A stretch of 64,000 nt of DNA from Candidatus Ruthia magnifica str. Cm (Calyptogena magnifica) (GCF_000015105.1 NC_008610.1:1096783-1160782); one strand, 5' to 3'; shown: positions 40,318 through 51,448, numbered from the stretch's first letter. Notes: generated by a model from the letters alone, not told the origin. Made by a program: numbers and translations.

Positions 40318-40464
40318 GTTATAATTGAAAAATATGACTGTGAAGACTATTTTTTGGTCATATTAATTCTAAAAACTATTGATTCTAATTTCAATGGGGT
40401 GATGATAGCCTATAAGAAGTAAATATAATGAGTTCTGAATATTGTTTATCAATTGGAGGACGTT

Positions 40465-41345
40465 ATGAAAGCATATAACTTAAAGTTTATTATTTTTCAC
40501 TATATTAACATTTACTAGCTCAACCCAGCAAATAAAATAAAGCGTGACCACTGGTAGTATACCCTACATAATGTTGCCTTGGTTTTAAGACAGTTTTTTA
40601 GAGATTACTGATGATCTTGATGAAACAAAATAGTGCAATAAACATGTGTTGTTATTTTTTCATTCAAATAAATGTCTTTATTATCAAATGATAAAATATT
40701 TTATATCAACTCGCCGCTTAAAAAATTTATTTAGCAATATTTTGACTTACTTACTATTAATATTCGAAGCGACAAAGAAATGGCAATTAATGAAGATCAA
40801 TCCTTAAAATGGGAAGAATTAACAGCATAAGTTGAAGTCTAATATACACCGACTATGATTTTTTAAATCAAAAAAATAAAATGGTAGAACGAACAAATGA
40901 CTATCGTAAGCCTAAAAAATTGAACCAAATAAAAAACGAACGACTACCAACCATAAAATCATGAGATATTTCAAATAATTACCATTCTAAAAATACCATC
41001 GAGCATAATTTTTGAAAATAAAAGCTGCGACGCTTGTGCTTATTTTTATAATACAACGTTCAAAGACAGTTCTGTCGTCAAATAAATTTAACGCCTTTAG
41101 TATGGCTGTTGATGCTAAGACAACACAGGCTATTATTGATAATAATGGCAATCAACCCATACCGCAACCTAAACTTAAACTTAACTACCGACCTGATATT
41201 ATTTTGTTTAATGAGAGCGATGAATTTACTCGTATTAATGGATTTTTATAAAACTTTTATTTTCAAGAAGTATTGCACTACATGAATGATAATTTTATCA
41301 AAAATTTGCAACTTATAATGTCTATCTTGCTTATAGATACAAAGA
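40465..41345 (+). pseudogene. decayed tandem thioredoxin-fold protein (SoxW-like)
   Basis: A good ribosome binding site (GGAGG at 40456-40460) precedes ATG at 40465. The broken translation first shows a thioredoxin domain: HVLLFFHSNKCLYYQMIKYF, where the CxxC has become CLYY, then TINIRSDKEMAINED and TPTMIF. A second domain follows with FENKSCDACAYFYNTTFKDS and, in the 41012-41251 frame, KLKLNYRPDIILFNESDEFT, then RINGFL. Two thioredoxin-like domains in tandem fit periplasmic thioredoxin-related proteins of sulfur oxidisers. dsbD, the usual electron donor to such proteins, lies directly downstream and is intact. Confidence 0.7.
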
Positions 41346-41446
41346 GAGTTGTCTAAACAAGGTATTGACATTTATAAATAATATTTACTTACTGCAACTA
41401 AGTGTATAACATAGTAAAGTACAATTGATTCTTTGAGGAAAGAGGT

Positions 41447-43672
41447 ATGAAACATTTATTATTACCCTTATTTTTATTATTATCCGCATTTTCATTAACA
41501 CAAGCAGAAGATGATTTGTTGCCAGTAGACAAGGCATTTGCCTTTAAGGTTAAAGTGGTTAATAACGAAATACTGCTTAATTGGGACATTGCCAAAGGTT
41601 ACTATCTTTATAAAGAAAAGATTAAGATTTCTGCTAATCTTTCAATCCAACTAGGTAGTGCTAAATTTCCAACAGCAAAGATTATAAATGATGAATTTTT
41701 TGGAAAAATTGGGATTTATCGTGATAATACCGTGGTGGTGGTTCCTGTGCTTAAAGGTGATGCCAAATCTATTTTATTAACCGTTATTTATCAAGGTTGT
41801 GCCGATTTAGGTGTTTGCTACCCACCTATTATTAAATCGTTTGTGCTTAACATTAACTCAATACGTTCGACATCTTTAGCTGATAATGCATTTAATCTAT
41901 TTACACGAGCTACTAACAAGACGCAATCAATTATTGAAAAAATCATCCCAATTTCTGATGAACCTCTATCTGCAGACGATGCATTTAGATTTTCAGTGGT
42001 AGCAATTGATGCCAATACACTACTAGCAAGATGGACTATTCATCAAGAATATTATTTATACCATGATAGGTTTTTCTTTGATATAAAAGGGGCAAAATTT
42101 GGCGATATTGTCCTTCAAAAAGGACAAATTAAAAACGATAAATTTTTTGACAAAATTGAGATTCACAAAGGCCTATTAAAAGTTAAAATTCAGCTCACTG
42201 ATGTCAACACTCAACCAATTACTTTTATCGTTAAATATCAAGGTTGTTGGGAGAACGGTGTTTGTTATCCACCACAAGAAAAAACCAAAGAAATTATGTT
42301 GCCTTATCAGACTGACAACTCTAATATCAATATCGTACCTGAAAAAGCCAAAATACTCAATGTCGCGCAAGTTGAATTAAACGAAATTGGACAAATTACC
42401 GCACTATTCCAACAAGACAGCATATTGTTAGTATTAGCAAGTTTTTTTGGCTTTGGTTTACTACTGTCATTAACTCCTTGCGTGTTTCCAATGATTCCAA
42501 TTCTGTCAGGCATTATTGTGGGCCAAAAAGAAGAAGTTAGTACTAAAAAAGCGCTGATTATGTCCATTGTGTTTGTATTATCCATGAGCATAACCTATTC
42601 AATTTCGGGTATATTAGCAGGCTATTTTGGTGAAAATTTACAGGCATTGTTCCAAACTCCTTGGATACTGTCTATTTTTAGTTTAATTTTTGTTGTCTTG
42701 GCGTTTTCCATGTTTGGTTATTATGAAATCCAATTACCTGCCAATTTACAAGGAAAAATTACAAAAATAAGCAATGATCAAAAAGGCGGACACCTGATTG
42801 GCGTCACTGTAATGGGGTTTTTATCAGCACTTATTGTGGGACCTTGCGTTGTGCCACCGCTAGCAGGTGCGCTGATTTATATTGGACAAACTGGTGATGC
42901 ATTATTAGGCGGATTATCGCTGTTTATAATGAGTTTAGGTATGGGTGTGCCGCTTGTTGCGATTGGTGCAGGTGTAAGTAAACTTCCTAAAGTAGGCGGC
43001 TGGATGTATAGTATTAAATACATCTTTGGTATTTTAATGCTGGCCGTAGCAATCTATCTACTTGATAGAATTATCTCACCTCTTGCTTCACTTGTATTAT
43101 GGGCGATGCTCATTACTATATCACCAATTGCGATGGGTACATTGAACACACAAACAAGTGCCTCAAGCTCTTGGCAACGTATTTTTAAAGCATTAGGTTT
43201 AATCATACTGGGCTATGGTGTCTTACTTTGGATGTTGATAGCACGTGGTGGTGGTGATATGTTGCAACCGTTATCAAGCTGGAGTACATCAAGTATAGTA
43301 ACTGAATCAGTCCATATAAAATTTAAACGCATCAAATCGATGGATGAACTAGATCAAATTCTAGAAAAAGAGAAAAGTAGCGACCAAATTGTTATGCTAG
43401 ATTTTTATGCTGACTGGTGCATTTCTTGTAAAGAGCTTGAGCGCTTTGTATTTTCTAATGTTAATGTGGTTAACGAAATGACTAATGTCACTACACTTCA
43501 AGCCGACGTAACTGAAAATAATACCAACGATAAAGCATTTATGAAACGATTTGGCCTTGTTGGTCCTCCTGCTATTTTGTTTTTCAAAAATGGTATTGAA
43601 AATCGTTCACAAAGAATTATTGGTGAGATTAACGCGCAAAACTTTCTCAGTCATCTCAACAAAACCAAATAA
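41447..43672 (+). CDS. dsbD: thiol:disulfide interchange protein DsbD with two alpha domains
   Basis: The 741-residue protein passes electrons from cytoplasmic thioredoxin to periplasmic thiol proteins. It has a signal peptide (1-20), two complete DsbD-alpha domains with cysteine pairs C118/C124 (QGCADLGVCYPP) and C267/C273 (QGCWENGVCYPP), an eight-helix beta domain with C345 (LTPCVFPMIP) and C466 (GPCVVPPLAG), and a C-terminal thioredoxin domain with C657-x-x-C660 (ADWCISCKE). The usual DsbD has one alpha domain and about 570 residues. The RBS is GAGGAAAG. It follows the decayed thioredoxin-like gene and precedes aroQ by about 90 bases. Confidence 0.95.
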   Translation: MKHLLLPLFLLLSAFSLTQAEDDLLPVDKAFAFKVKVVNNEILLNWDIAKGYYLYKEKIKISANLSIQLGSAKFPTAKIINDEFFGKIGIYRDNTVVVVPVLKGDAKSILLTVIYQGCADLGVCYPPIIKSFVLNINSIRSTSLADNAFNLFTRATNKTQSIIEKIIPISDEPLSADDAFRFSVVAIDANTLLARWTIHQEYYLYHDRFFFDIKGAKFGDIVLQKGQIKNDKFFDKIEIHKGLLKVKIQLTDVNTQPITFIVKYQGCWENGVCYPPQEKTKEIMLPYQTDNSNINIVPEKAKILNVAQVELNEIGQITALFQQDSILLVLASFFGFGLLLSLTPCVFPMIPILSGIIVGQKEEVSTKKALIMSIVFVLSMSITYSISGILAGYFGENLQALFQTPWILSIFSLIFVVLAFSMFGYYEIQLPANLQGKITKISNDQKGGHLIGVTVMGFLSALIVGPCVVPPLAGALIYIGQTGDALLGGLSLFIMSLGMGVPLVAIGAGVSKLPKVGGWMYSIKYIFGILMLAVAIYLLDRIISPLASLVLWAMLITISPIAMGTLNTQTSASSSWQRIFKALGLIILGYGVLLWMLIARGGGDMLQPLSSWSTSSIVTESVHIKFKRIKSMDELDQILEKEKSSDQIVMLDFYADWCISCKELERFVFSNVNVVNEMTNVTTLQADVTENNTNDKAFMKRFGLVGPPAILFFKNGIENRSQRIIGEINAQNFLSHLNKTK

Positions 43673-43761
43673 AAAAATGACGATAAAATGACGATAAAAC
43701 TAATCATCGTACACGATATTGGTGGTAAAATCAGTTTTATTTAAATTTTACTTACCAACAA

Positions 43762-44211
43762 ATGGATGTTCTGTTATTAAACGGCCCCAGTCTTAATCTA
43801 CTTGGCACTCGTGAACCTAATTATTATGGTGTACAAACACTGGATGACATTATCAGTAATCTTGCAAAAATAACAAATGACGCTGGGCTTACACTTCAAC
43901 ACCATCAAGATAATTCAGAAGCAAGATTGATTGAACATATTCACAACGCCACTAATAACGGAGCTCAATATATCATTATCAATCCTGCAGCTTTTACACA
44001 CACGTCAATCGCTTTGCGTGATGCCATGCTCGCTGTGAATATTAAGTTTACCGAAGTTCACCTATCTAATGTATACAAACGTGAAGACTTTCGCAAACGA
44101 TCTTATTTTTCAGATATTGCACAAGGTACCATTTCTGGCTTTGGCGCCCAAGGCTATGAATTTGCACTACAAGCTGCAATTCAACATATTCAACAATTAA
44201 AGGGATCATGA
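43762..44211 (+). CDS. aroQ: type II 3-dehydroquinate dehydratase
   Basis: The 149-residue protein dehydrates 3-dehydroquinate in the shikimate pathway. Motifs are the N-terminal [17 protein letters not shown], with the catalytic Tyr in its usual place, [11 protein letters not shown], the catalytic His in [16 protein letters not shown], and [18 protein letters not shown]. Its stop is immediately followed by the accB ATG, the aroQ-accB-accC order common in gammaproteobacteria. Confidence 0.97.
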   Translation: MDVLLLNGPSLNLLGTREPNYYGVQTLDDIISNLAKITNDAGLTLQHHQDNSEARLIEHIHNATNNGAQYIIINPAAFTHTSIALRDAMLAVNIKFTEVHLSNVYKREDFRKRSYFSDIAQGTISGFGAQGYEFALQAAIQHIQQLKGS

Positions 44212-44619
44212 ATGGATATTCGTAAAGTAAAAAAATTAATGGAATTGCTAGAACAATCTGGCATGAGTGAAATTGAAATTGTTGAGGGTAAAGAATCCGT
44301 CCGTATCTCTCGCTATGGCAATGCACCAATGGCAACACCAGTGACAATAGCACCACCATCTAAAGATAGTACAACAACAGCAAATGGACATCCTATCACT
44401 TCGTCTATGGTTGGTACTTTTTATGGCGCAGCATCGTCCACTTCTGATGCTTTTGTTAAAATTGGTCAACACGTCAATCAAGGTGATACGGTTTGCATCG
44501 TTGAAGCCATGAAAATTATGAACCAAATCGAGACAGACCAATCTGGAATAGTCACTGAGATCTTATGTACAGATGGTGATGCAGTTGAATTTGGCCAAAC
44601 ACTAGTCGTCATTCAATGA
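44212..44619 (+). CDS. accB: biotin carboxyl carrier protein of acetyl-CoA carboxylase
   Basis: The 135-residue protein carries biotin on Lys in the motif EAMKIMN, within a C-terminal biotinyl domain. It has a helical N-terminus and a short Ala/Pro/Thr-rich linker. It is shorter than E. coli AccB (156), mainly in the linker. Its stop overlaps the accC start as ATGA, suggesting coupled translation that keeps carrier and carboxylase in proportion. Confidence 0.96.
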   Translation: MDIRKVKKLMELLEQSGMSEIEIVEGKESVRISRYGNAPMATPVTIAPPSKDSTTTANGHPITSSMVGTFYGAASSTSDAFVKIGQHVNQGDTVCIVEAMKIMNQIETDQSGIVTEILCTDGDAVEFGQTLVVIQ

Positions 44620-45980
44620 CACCAATGAACAAAATTCACAAGGTTCTCATTGCTAACCGTGGTGAAATTGCGCTTAGAGTTTTAAGAGCTTGCAAAGAAC
44701 TAGGCATCAAAACCGTTGCTGTATATTCAACAGCGGACAAAGACCTTAAACACGTGCGTTTGTCTAACGAGGCTGTGTGTATTGGTCCACACCAATCAAA
44801 AGATAGCTATTTAAACATCCCCGCACTGATTGCTGCCGCAGAAATTACTCACGCTGATGCCATTCATCCTGGCTATGGTTTTTTATCTGAAAGTGCAGAT
44901 TTTGCACAGCAAGTTGAAAAAAGTGGTTTTATTTTTATCGGCCCTCATGCAGATAATATTCGCGTTATGGGCAACAAAGTTGCCGCCATTAAGACTATGC
45001 AAAAATCTGGTGTGCCTTGTGTACCTGGATCAAATGCTGGTTTGACTGAAGACGCCGCTCAAAATACCAAACTTGCTCGTAATATTGGCTTTCCAATTAT
45101 CATAAAAGCCTCTGGCGGTGGCGGTGGTCGTGGTATGCGTGTGGTTGAAAAAGAAACCAACCTACTTGATTCAATTGAGTTAAGCAAAATAGAAGCACTT
45201 AACTTTTTTAACAATAGCGAAGTGTATATGGAGAAATTTTTAACCACACCTAGGCATATTGAGATTCAAATATTAGCTGACGAACATGGCAATGTTGTGC
45301 ACTTAGGCGAGCGTGACTGTTCAATGCAAAGACGTCATCAAAAAGTGGTAGAAGAAGCACCAGCACCTGGCATCACATCAGAATTGCGCCAAAAAATCGG
45401 CAGTGCTTGTACGGATGCTTGCAAAACCATTAACTATCGCGGCGCTGGTACGTTTGAGTTTTTATTTGAAAATGATGAATTTTATTTCATTGAAATGAAC
45501 ACTCGTATTCAAGTTGAACACCCTGTCACCGAAATGATTACTGGCATTGATATTGTGCGCGAACAAATACTCATTGCCGATGGTCAAATACTCCAATTTA
45601 CACAGGATGATGTGAAAATCAAAGGCTATGCGATTGAGTGCCGTATTAATGCTGAAGACCATAATAATTTTATGCCCTCACCAGGGAAAATCACTCAATA
45701 TCATATCGCTGGTGGTTTAGGCGTACGTGTTGATTCACACGTATATAACGGTTATACCGTGCCATCCCATTATGACTCTATGATTGGCAAGTTAATTACT
45801 TTTGCTGATACTCGACTAGGTGCTATTATAAAAATGCAAAATGCACTTGATGAAATGGTGATTGATGGCATTAAAACCAATATCGTCTTACAAAGACAAA
45901 TTATGGATGATAAAAATTTTCAAAAAGGTGGTATGAATATTCACTATCTCGAAAAAATACTGGAGACCCAGTATGATTAA
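44616..45980 (+). CDS. accC: biotin carboxylase of acetyl-CoA carboxylase
   Basis: The 454-residue ATP-grasp enzyme carboxylates biotin on AccB. Visible features are the N-terminal [26 protein letters not shown], the ATP Gly loop [26 protein letters not shown], and the catalytic [16 protein letters not shown]. The start overlaps the accB stop. A second ATG three codons later (44625) is closer to the conserved sequence and may be used. The end overlaps argC by eight bases. Confidence 0.97.
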   Translation: MTPMNKIHKVLIANRGEIALRVLRACKELGIKTVAVYSTADKDLKHVRLSNEAVCIGPHQSKDSYLNIPALIAAAEITHADAIHPGYGFLSESADFAQQVEKSGFIFIGPHADNIRVMGNKVAAIKTMQKSGVPCVPGSNAGLTEDAAQNTKLARNIGFPIIIKASGGGGGRGMRVVEKETNLLDSIELSKIEALNFFNNSEVYMEKFLTTPRHIEIQILADEHGNVVHLGERDCSMQRRHQKVVEEAPAPGITSELRQKIGSACTDACKTINYRGAGTFEFLFENDEFYFIEMNTRIQVEHPVTEMITGIDIVREQILIADGQILQFTQDDVKIKGYAIECRINAEDHNNFMPSPGKITQYHIAGGLGVRVDSHVYNGYTVPSHYDSMIGKLITFADTRLGAIIKMQNALDEMVIDGIKTNIVLQRQIMDDKNFQKGGMNIHYLEKILETQYD

Positions 45981-46995
45981 AGTAGGCATTGTTGGCGCTA
46001 CCGGATACACAGGATTAGAGCTTATACGCCTTTTAAACAACCACCCAAATGCAAAAATTATTGCTTTATGTTCAAGGGTAAATACTGGCAAAGCCGTTAT
46101 TGAAGAATTTCCCAGCCTAATAGGTTATGTTGACCTTGACTTTATTATACCAGATGATAAGACATTATTTGAATGCGACGTCATTTTCTTTGCCACACCG
46201 CACGGAGTAGCCATGAATAGCGTTGGCCAATTTCTAGACAAGGGCATAAAAATAATTGACTTAAGCGCTGATTTTCGAATTAAAGACAGCTCCACATGGA
46301 GCAAATGGTACGGCATAGTACACACACAAAGCGCTTTATTAAAAAATGCCGTTTATGGCTTGCCTGAAGTTTATAGCTCACAAATAAAAAACGCTACCTT
46401 AGTTGCTAATCCTGGCTGCTACCCGACTGCAATCATACTAGCACTTAAACCCCTGCTTAAGGCAAATTCCATTAACACAAAAAGCATTATCGCTGATTGT
46501 AAGTCAGGTGTTAGTGGAGCAGGTAGAAATTCTAATATTGCCACACTTTTTTGCGAAGTAAACGAATCCTTAAAGCCTTATAATGTTAATCAACACCGTC
46601 ACAAGCCTGAAGCACAACAAGTGTTAACAGACATTGCAAATACAGATGTGGATTTTATCTTTACTCCACACTTGATACCCATGACCCGGGGCATGCTTGC
46701 CAGTGTATATGTTGATTTAACAAAGGACATCGATGTACAAGAATTGTTTAAAAATCACTATCAAGATAATAGATTTGTCCATGTATTATCAGTTGGTGTT
46801 TATCCACAAACTAAATCAGTTAAAGGCACAAATAATTGCCATATTGGCATCCAAAAATCAAATAACAAACTTATTATTATGACAGTTATTGATAACATCA
46901 ATAAGGGCGCCTCAGGTCAAGCTATACAAAACATGAACCTCATGTTTGGAATTGATGAAGGCTTAGGATTAGAACAAATTGGCTTATTACCATAA
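45973..46995 (+). CDS. argC: N-acetyl-gamma-glutamyl-phosphate reductase
   Basis: The 340-residue enzyme makes N-acetylglutamate semialdehyde in arginine synthesis. It has the N-terminal dinucleotide motif [18 protein letters not shown], the catalytic Cys in [21 protein letters not shown], and the HRHKPE and [11 protein letters not shown] blocks. It overlaps accC, so arginine synthesis is transcribed with fatty-acid genes here. erpA follows after nine bases. Confidence 0.97.
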   Translation: MIKVGIVGATGYTGLELIRLLNNHPNAKIIALCSRVNTGKAVIEEFPSLIGYVDLDFIIPDDKTLFECDVIFFATPHGVAMNSVGQFLDKGIKIIDLSADFRIKDSSTWSKWYGIVHTQSALLKNAVYGLPEVYSSQIKNATLVANPGCYPTAIILALKPLLKANSINTKSIIADCKSGVSGAGRNSNIATLFCEVNESLKPYNVNQHRHKPEAQQVLTDIANTDVDFIFTPHLIPMTRGMLASVYVDLTKDIDVQELFKNHYQDNRFVHVLSVGVYPQTKSVKGTNNCHIGIQKSNNKLIIMTVIDNINKGASGQAIQNMNLMFGIDEGLGLEQIGLLP

Positions 46996-47004
46996 GGGAG
47001 CAAC

Positions 47005-47358
47005 ATGGAAACAAAACAAGCTTTAGAAAAAGCAGATATTATTTTTAGCGACAATGCCGCTAAAAAAGTATCAACTCTTATTGAAGAGGAAAAAAACGAA
47101 AACTTGCATTTGCGTGTTTATATCACAGGCGGCGGTTGCTCTGGTTTTTCCTATGGCTTTAATTTTGATGAAACCTACAAAGAAGGCGACTCAAGTGTTG
47201 AGAATAACGGTGTGCAATTAGTAGTTGATCCCATGAGTTATCAATACTTAATTGGTGCAACTGTTGATTACTTGGAAGACTTACAAGGCGCACGTTTTAT
47301 TATTCATAACCCAAATGCCAAAACCACTTGCGGTTGTGGCTCATCCTTTTCGGTATAA
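47005..47358 (+). CDS. erpA: iron-sulfur cluster insertion protein ErpA
   Basis: The 117-residue A-type carrier has the three conserved cysteines: one in [11 protein letters not shown] and two in the C-terminal [11 protein letters not shown]. It delivers Fe-S clusters to enzymes such as IspH, whose gene is intact in this window. Length and the N-terminal helix favour ErpA over IscA, but IscA cannot be fully excluded. RBS AGGGAGC precedes it. Confidence 0.9.
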   Translation: METKQALEKADIIFSDNAAKKVSTLIEEEKNENLHLRVYITGGGCSGFSYGFNFDETYKEGDSSVENNGVQLVVDPMSYQYLIGATVDYLEDLQGARFIIHNPNAKTTCGCGSSFSV

Positions 47359-47361
47359 ATT

Positions 47362-48498
47362 ATGATTGAATATATTCCAGGTTTGGCAGGTGTTCCTGCA
47401 ACAGAATCTTCTATCTCTTATATTGATGGGAAAAACGGTATTTTGACTTATCGTGGCTACTCAATTGAAGACTTGGTTAAATACGGCTCTTTTGAAGAGG
47501 TATCTATGCTACTTAGAGATGGAGAACTGCCAGACAAAAACAAACTAGACAACTTTAAAAATATTTTACACAAGCGTTATGAAGTAAAGCGCAATATCCG
47601 TTCCATGATGTGGTCTTTGCCTGCCAATGGACATCCAATGAATGTTTTACAAACTACTATTGCCGCTATGGCGACATTCTATCCTGATGCAGGCGCACAA
47701 AATCCTGACTCTGTCTATACGCAAGGCGCACTGACTAAAATCATTTCTAACATGAGTACTTTAGTAGCAATGTGGGCACGTATTAGTGCTGGCTATGATC
47801 CTATTCCACCTAGCAGAGGAATGTCATACGCTAAGAACTTTTTATATATGTCGTTTGGGGAAGAGCCTGATGATGATATTGTCAAGCTTTTTGATGCTTG
47901 TCTAATTCTACATGCAGAACATACAATCAATGCTTCAACTTTTTCTGCTATGGTAACTGCTTCAACGCTTGCCAATCCCTTTGCTTCAATTTCGGCTGCG
48001 GTTGGTACTTTAGCAGGCTCCTTACATGGTGGTGCAAATGAAGATGTGCTTAAAATGTTAGATGAAATTGGCGATGCTAAAAATGCTCGTGCTTATATTA
48101 AAAATCGCTTAAAAAACAAACAAATCATTTGGGGTATGGGACATAGAGAATATAGCGTTAAAGACCCTCGTGCAAGTATTTTACAATCCATGATTGAAGA
48201 CTATGTCAAAAAATCCAACATGCATTTTTCTAAACGCTTTGAAACTGCATTAGAAGTAGAAAGAATTTGTGAAGATTTGCTATCAAGCAAAGGCGTTTAT
48301 CCAAATGTAGATTTTTACTCAGGTATTTTATATGCCGAAATTTTCAAAATTCCACAAACACATTTTACGCCTATTTTTGCCATGGCTCGTTCTGCTGGCT
48401 GGACAGCTCATTGGCACGAACAAGTTGGACATAATCGCATTTTCAGACCCGCACAAATCTACATAGGGTCTAATTTTAGAAATTATTCTAAAAAATAA
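47362..48498 (+). CDS. gltA: citrate synthase
   Basis: The 378-residue protein condenses acetyl-CoA and oxaloacetate. The catalytic residues are visible: His in [14 protein letters not shown], His in [14 protein letters not shown], and Asp in [13 protein letters not shown]. The length and the N-terminal [16 protein letters not shown] fit the shorter citrate synthase group (type II, also shared with 2-methylcitrate synthases). No prp genes are nearby, so a TCA or biosynthetic role is more likely. It starts just after erpA and is followed two bases later by ubiE. Confidence 0.92.
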   Translation: MIEYIPGLAGVPATESSISYIDGKNGILTYRGYSIEDLVKYGSFEEVSMLLRDGELPDKNKLDNFKNILHKRYEVKRNIRSMMWSLPANGHPMNVLQTTIAAMATFYPDAGAQNPDSVYTQGALTKIISNMSTLVAMWARISAGYDPIPPSRGMSYAKNFLYMSFGEEPDDDIVKLFDACLILHAEHTINASTFSAMVTASTLANPFASISAAVGTLAGSLHGGANEDVLKMLDEIGDAKNARAYIKNRLKNKQIIWGMGHREYSVKDPRASILQSMIEDYVKKSNMHFSKRFETALEVERICEDLLSSKGVYPNVDFYSGILYAEIFKIPQTHFTPIFAMARSAGWTAHWHEQVGHNRIFRPAQIYIGSNFRNYSKK

Positions 48499-48500
48499 TC

Positions 48501-49241
48501 ATGAAAAATACCACACATTTTGGATTCAAGAAAGTTGCCACAAACGATAAACAAAGTTTGGTTAGGAATGTTTTTAACTCTGTCGCAAGTAAATATGACT
48601 TAATGAACGATATCTTGTCTTTTGGCGCGCATCGCCTTTGGAAACATTATACGATTGCTTCAAGCAACGTTAAAATTGGCAATAAAGTACTAGACATTGC
48701 TGGTGGCACAGGCGATTTAGCCATTGAATTCAGGAAAAAAGTGGGTGACAATGGACAAGTCATACTAAGTGATATTAACGCTATTATGTTGAATGAGGGC
48801 CGTAAAAACTTAACTAATAAAGGTATTATTGGCATTGAATTTGTGCAACTCAATGCGCAGTACCTACCATTTAATAGCAATACATTTGACTGTATAAGTA
48901 TTGCCTTTGGCCTTAGAAACGTAACTGATAAAGACCAAGCCCTCAAAGAAATGTATCGTATTTTGAAGCCTGGCGGCTGTTTGTTGATTTTAGAGTTTTC
49001 AACAACCGATTCTGCATTATTAAAAAAATTCTATGACTTTTATTCATTCAATATTATGCCAAAACTCGGTAGTATTATTGCTGATAATGAGGCCTCATAT
49101 CAATATTTAGCTGAATCAATCCGTAAACATCCAAACCAAGAGGACCTTAAAAGTATGGTACTAGATGCCGGTTTTGACTTTTGCGAATATAATAATTTAT
49201 CATATGGCATTGTTGCCTTACATAAAGGCGTTAAAATATAA
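48501..49241 (+). CDS. ubiE: ubiquinone/menaquinone methyltransferase UbiE
   Basis: The 246-residue SAM-dependent C-methyltransferase has the family start [19 protein letters not shown], the SAM motif [14 protein letters not shown], and the [13 protein letters not shown] block. It acts in ubiquinone synthesis, providing the acceptor for SQR electrons. It is the first of the ubiE-ubiJ-ubiB group, in which ubiJ is frameshifted. Confidence 0.97.
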   Translation: MKNTTHFGFKKVATNDKQSLVRNVFNSVASKYDLMNDILSFGAHRLWKHYTIASSNVKIGNKVLDIAGGTGDLAIEFRKKVGDNGQVILSDINAIMLNEGRKNLTNKGIIGIEFVQLNAQYLPFNSNTFDCISIAFGLRNVTDKDQALKEMYRILKPGGCLLILEFSTTDSALLKKFYDFYSFNIMPKLGSIIADNEASYQYLAESIRKHPNQEDLKSMVLDAGFDFCEYNNLSYGIVALHKGVKI

Positions 49242-49247
49242 ACCTCG

Positions 49248-49688
49248 ATGCAAGCCTTAGCAATTTTCTGGCATAAGCAAACCGCTATCCTTGAGCAAGT
49301 ATTAAATCGCTTAATTATTAACGGAGAGTTGACATGAGTGCGCTTAATGACAAAATGATTAGTTTTTTTGCAAGACTTACCATTAGATGTACACTTTGTA
49401 TGTACCAATGACCAAGTATTTATTTTGTCCGTCACTGACAAATATACAAACATTTATATTAAGCTCAAATCCATGGTATTTGTATCTTTGTTCTATTCTG
49501 AAAATTTAACTGAGTTGTTTAGACAAGATAAAGTTAGCATTCATGGTGATGTTAAAACCGCTCAATTATTTGTTAATTTACTAAAAGTAATAGTATCAAA
49601 ATACACAGGCGATATAATTAAAGATGGACCGTCTACCTTGTTAATCAATCCAATTAAATCTGAACTATACAAACATAAAAACAGTTAG
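49248..49688 (+). pseudogene. ubiJ: frameshifted ubiquinone accessory factor UbiJ (SCP2 domain)
   Basis: Between ubiE and ubiB, where ubiJ is expected, three reading segments together make a UbiJ-like protein. The first, from ATG 49248, reads MQALAIFWHK and TAILEQVLNRLI, with a TGA at 49335. The second, in another frame from 49334, reads MSALNDKMISF. The third returns to the first frame at about 49368 and reads LQDLPLDVHFVC, then LTELFRQDKVSIHGDVKTAQ and SKYTGDI, a UbiJ/SCP2 ending. The second shift lies at a run of seven T (49363-49369). Removal of one T would join segments two and three. This is a recent inactivation, a slippage-corrected gene, or a sequencing error. Confidence 0.65.
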
Positions 49689-49690
49689 CC

Positions 49691-51295
49691 ATGCACAGCC
49701 TTCTAAGATTTATTAAAATTTCTCGTGTGTTAATGCGCTATCGCCTTGATTCTTTGGTACTATCAACATCACTACTGAAAAATTTCAAGCCTTTAGTGTA
49801 TCTTATTCCTTGGCATTACTTTCCCGTTAAAAAATACACGCGGGGCCAACGTATTCGCTTAGCACTAGAAGAACTAGGGCCCATATTTATCAAATTTGGA
49901 CAAACACTTTCCACTAGGCGTGACTTACTACCAGAGGATATTGGCGATGAATTAGCAAAATTACAAGACAATTGCCCCGCTTTTGATTCAATAAAGGCTA
50001 AGCAAATTATTGAACAATCATTGGGTGCGCCAGTTGAAAATTTATTCAAACGCTTTGACATTAAACCTCTAGCCTCAGCCTCAATTGCTCAAGTACACAC
50101 CGCACTAACAAATAATAATCATGAAGTGGCGGTTAAAGTGGTCAGACCAGATATCAAAAAAGTCATCCGACGTGATATTAAATTAATGTACGCCTTAGCA
50201 AGGCTATTTAATAAACATCCGATTAGTAAAAAACTACGTCCTATAGAAGTCGTGTCAGAGTTTGAAGGCATTATCCTAAATGAGCTAGACATGCGTATTG
50301 AGGCTAAGAACTGTGAAAAAATTGGCAAAAATTTTAAAAATTCTAATCTGCTTTACATTCCAAAAATTTATCCGGATTTATGTCATAAAAACATTCTAAC
50401 TACTGAACGCATTTATGGTATTCCAGTTGGTGATATTAAACAACTAAAAGCCAATCATATTGATATGAAACGATTGGCAGAAAAAGGTGTGATTATTTTT
50501 TTTACTCAGGTTTTTAAGCATAATTTTTTCCATGCTGATATGCATCCTGGTAATATTTTTGTCAATACTAATGGGCAATATATAGGAGTTGATTTTGGTA
50601 TCATGAGCACGCTTACCGAAGCTGATAAAGACTTTCTAGCGAATATTTTTCTGGCTTTTTTTAACCAAGATTATAAAAAAGTAGCACAAACCTACATTGA
50701 CTCTGGTTGGATAAACCCAACAACAAACATATCTTCCTTTCAAGCTGCTATTAAAAGAATTTGTGAACCCATGTTTGAAAAGCCCTTGGGGGAAATCTCT
50801 TTTGGACAAGTGTTGTTTGAACTTATTCAAGAAGCCAAAAATTTTGATATTACCATTCAGCCACAACTATTATTATTAGACAAAACTTTATTAAACATTG
50901 AAGGACTTGGCAGACAGTTATATCCACAGCTTGATTTATGGACAACTGCAAAACCATTTCTAGAAGATTTAGTTAAAGAGAAACACAGTATAAAAAATAC
51001 CTTTGAAAAAATAAAAGACCAGGCGCCGAAACTTCTAAAAGACATTCCAGAACTGCCTGCTTTGGCTATTAATGCACTCAAACAATTAAACAAAATAAAA
51101 GATATGGGGTATCTTTATACTCAGCAAACCGATAGTATTGTTAATCAACTCAAAGACAATGCAAATAAGCAAACTTACGCCATCTTTGCTGGCGCTTTGG
51201 CTATTCTTAGTGGTATTTTAGCGATTAATACGTTTTGGCTGTCAAGTTTGTTCAGTGGTATTGTTACTTTTATATTTTGGTTTAAGTCTAGATAG
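49691..51295 (+). CDS. ubiB: ubiquinone biosynthesis kinase-like protein UbiB
   Basis: The 534-residue protein belongs to the atypical ABC1/ADCK kinase-like family required for ubiquinone synthesis. The family KxGQ motif is in FIKFGQTLSTRRDLLP, the Ala-rich loop in LASASIAQVH, and the catalytic and metal motifs are FHADMHPGNIF and VDFGIM. Two C-terminal membrane helices (about residues 490-530) anchor it. It lies just after the ubiJ frame. Confidence 0.95.
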   Translation: MHSLLRFIKISRVLMRYRLDSLVLSTSLLKNFKPLVYLIPWHYFPVKKYTRGQRIRLALEELGPIFIKFGQTLSTRRDLLPEDIGDELAKLQDNCPAFDSIKAKQIIEQSLGAPVENLFKRFDIKPLASASIAQVHTALTNNNHEVAVKVVRPDIKKVIRRDIKLMYALARLFNKHPISKKLRPIEVVSEFEGIILNELDMRIEAKNCEKIGKNFKNSNLLYIPKIYPDLCHKNILTTERIYGIPVGDIKQLKANHIDMKRLAEKGVIIFFTQVFKHNFFHADMHPGNIFVNTNGQYIGVDFGIMSTLTEADKDFLANIFLAFFNQDYKKVAQTYIDSGWINPTTNISSFQAAIKRICEPMFEKPLGEISFGQVLFELIQEAKNFDITIQPQLLLLDKTLLNIEGLGRQLYPQLDLWTTAKPFLEDLVKEKHSIKNTFEKIKDQAPKLLKDIPELPALAINALKQLNKIKDMGYLYTQQTDSIVNQLKDNANKQTYAIFAGALAILSGILAINTFWLSSLFSGIVTFIFWFKSR

Positions 51296-51448
51296 ACAAT
51301 TTTCCTAATTCAAACATAGAAAATTTGCTATTTTACTTTTAACTATATTTTCGGGTAAAATGAACTCCTTGATATATTTGGTCGCAAAATATATCTTTTA
51401 TATAGTAAGCGCCTGTTGCGGTGTTTTTTATTTTTTTGGAGTATCGAC

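Noticed and set aside
41012..41251. Independent 79-codon gene before dsbD
   Set aside because: Its last 50 residues are the end of the second thioredoxin-like domain of the decayed gene. The start is in another frame of the same domain.
43677..43703. Tandem 11-base repeat (ATGACGATAAA twice) after dsbD
   Set aside because: Only two copies at a gene end. It is likely simple slippage, with no stem-loop or gene attached.
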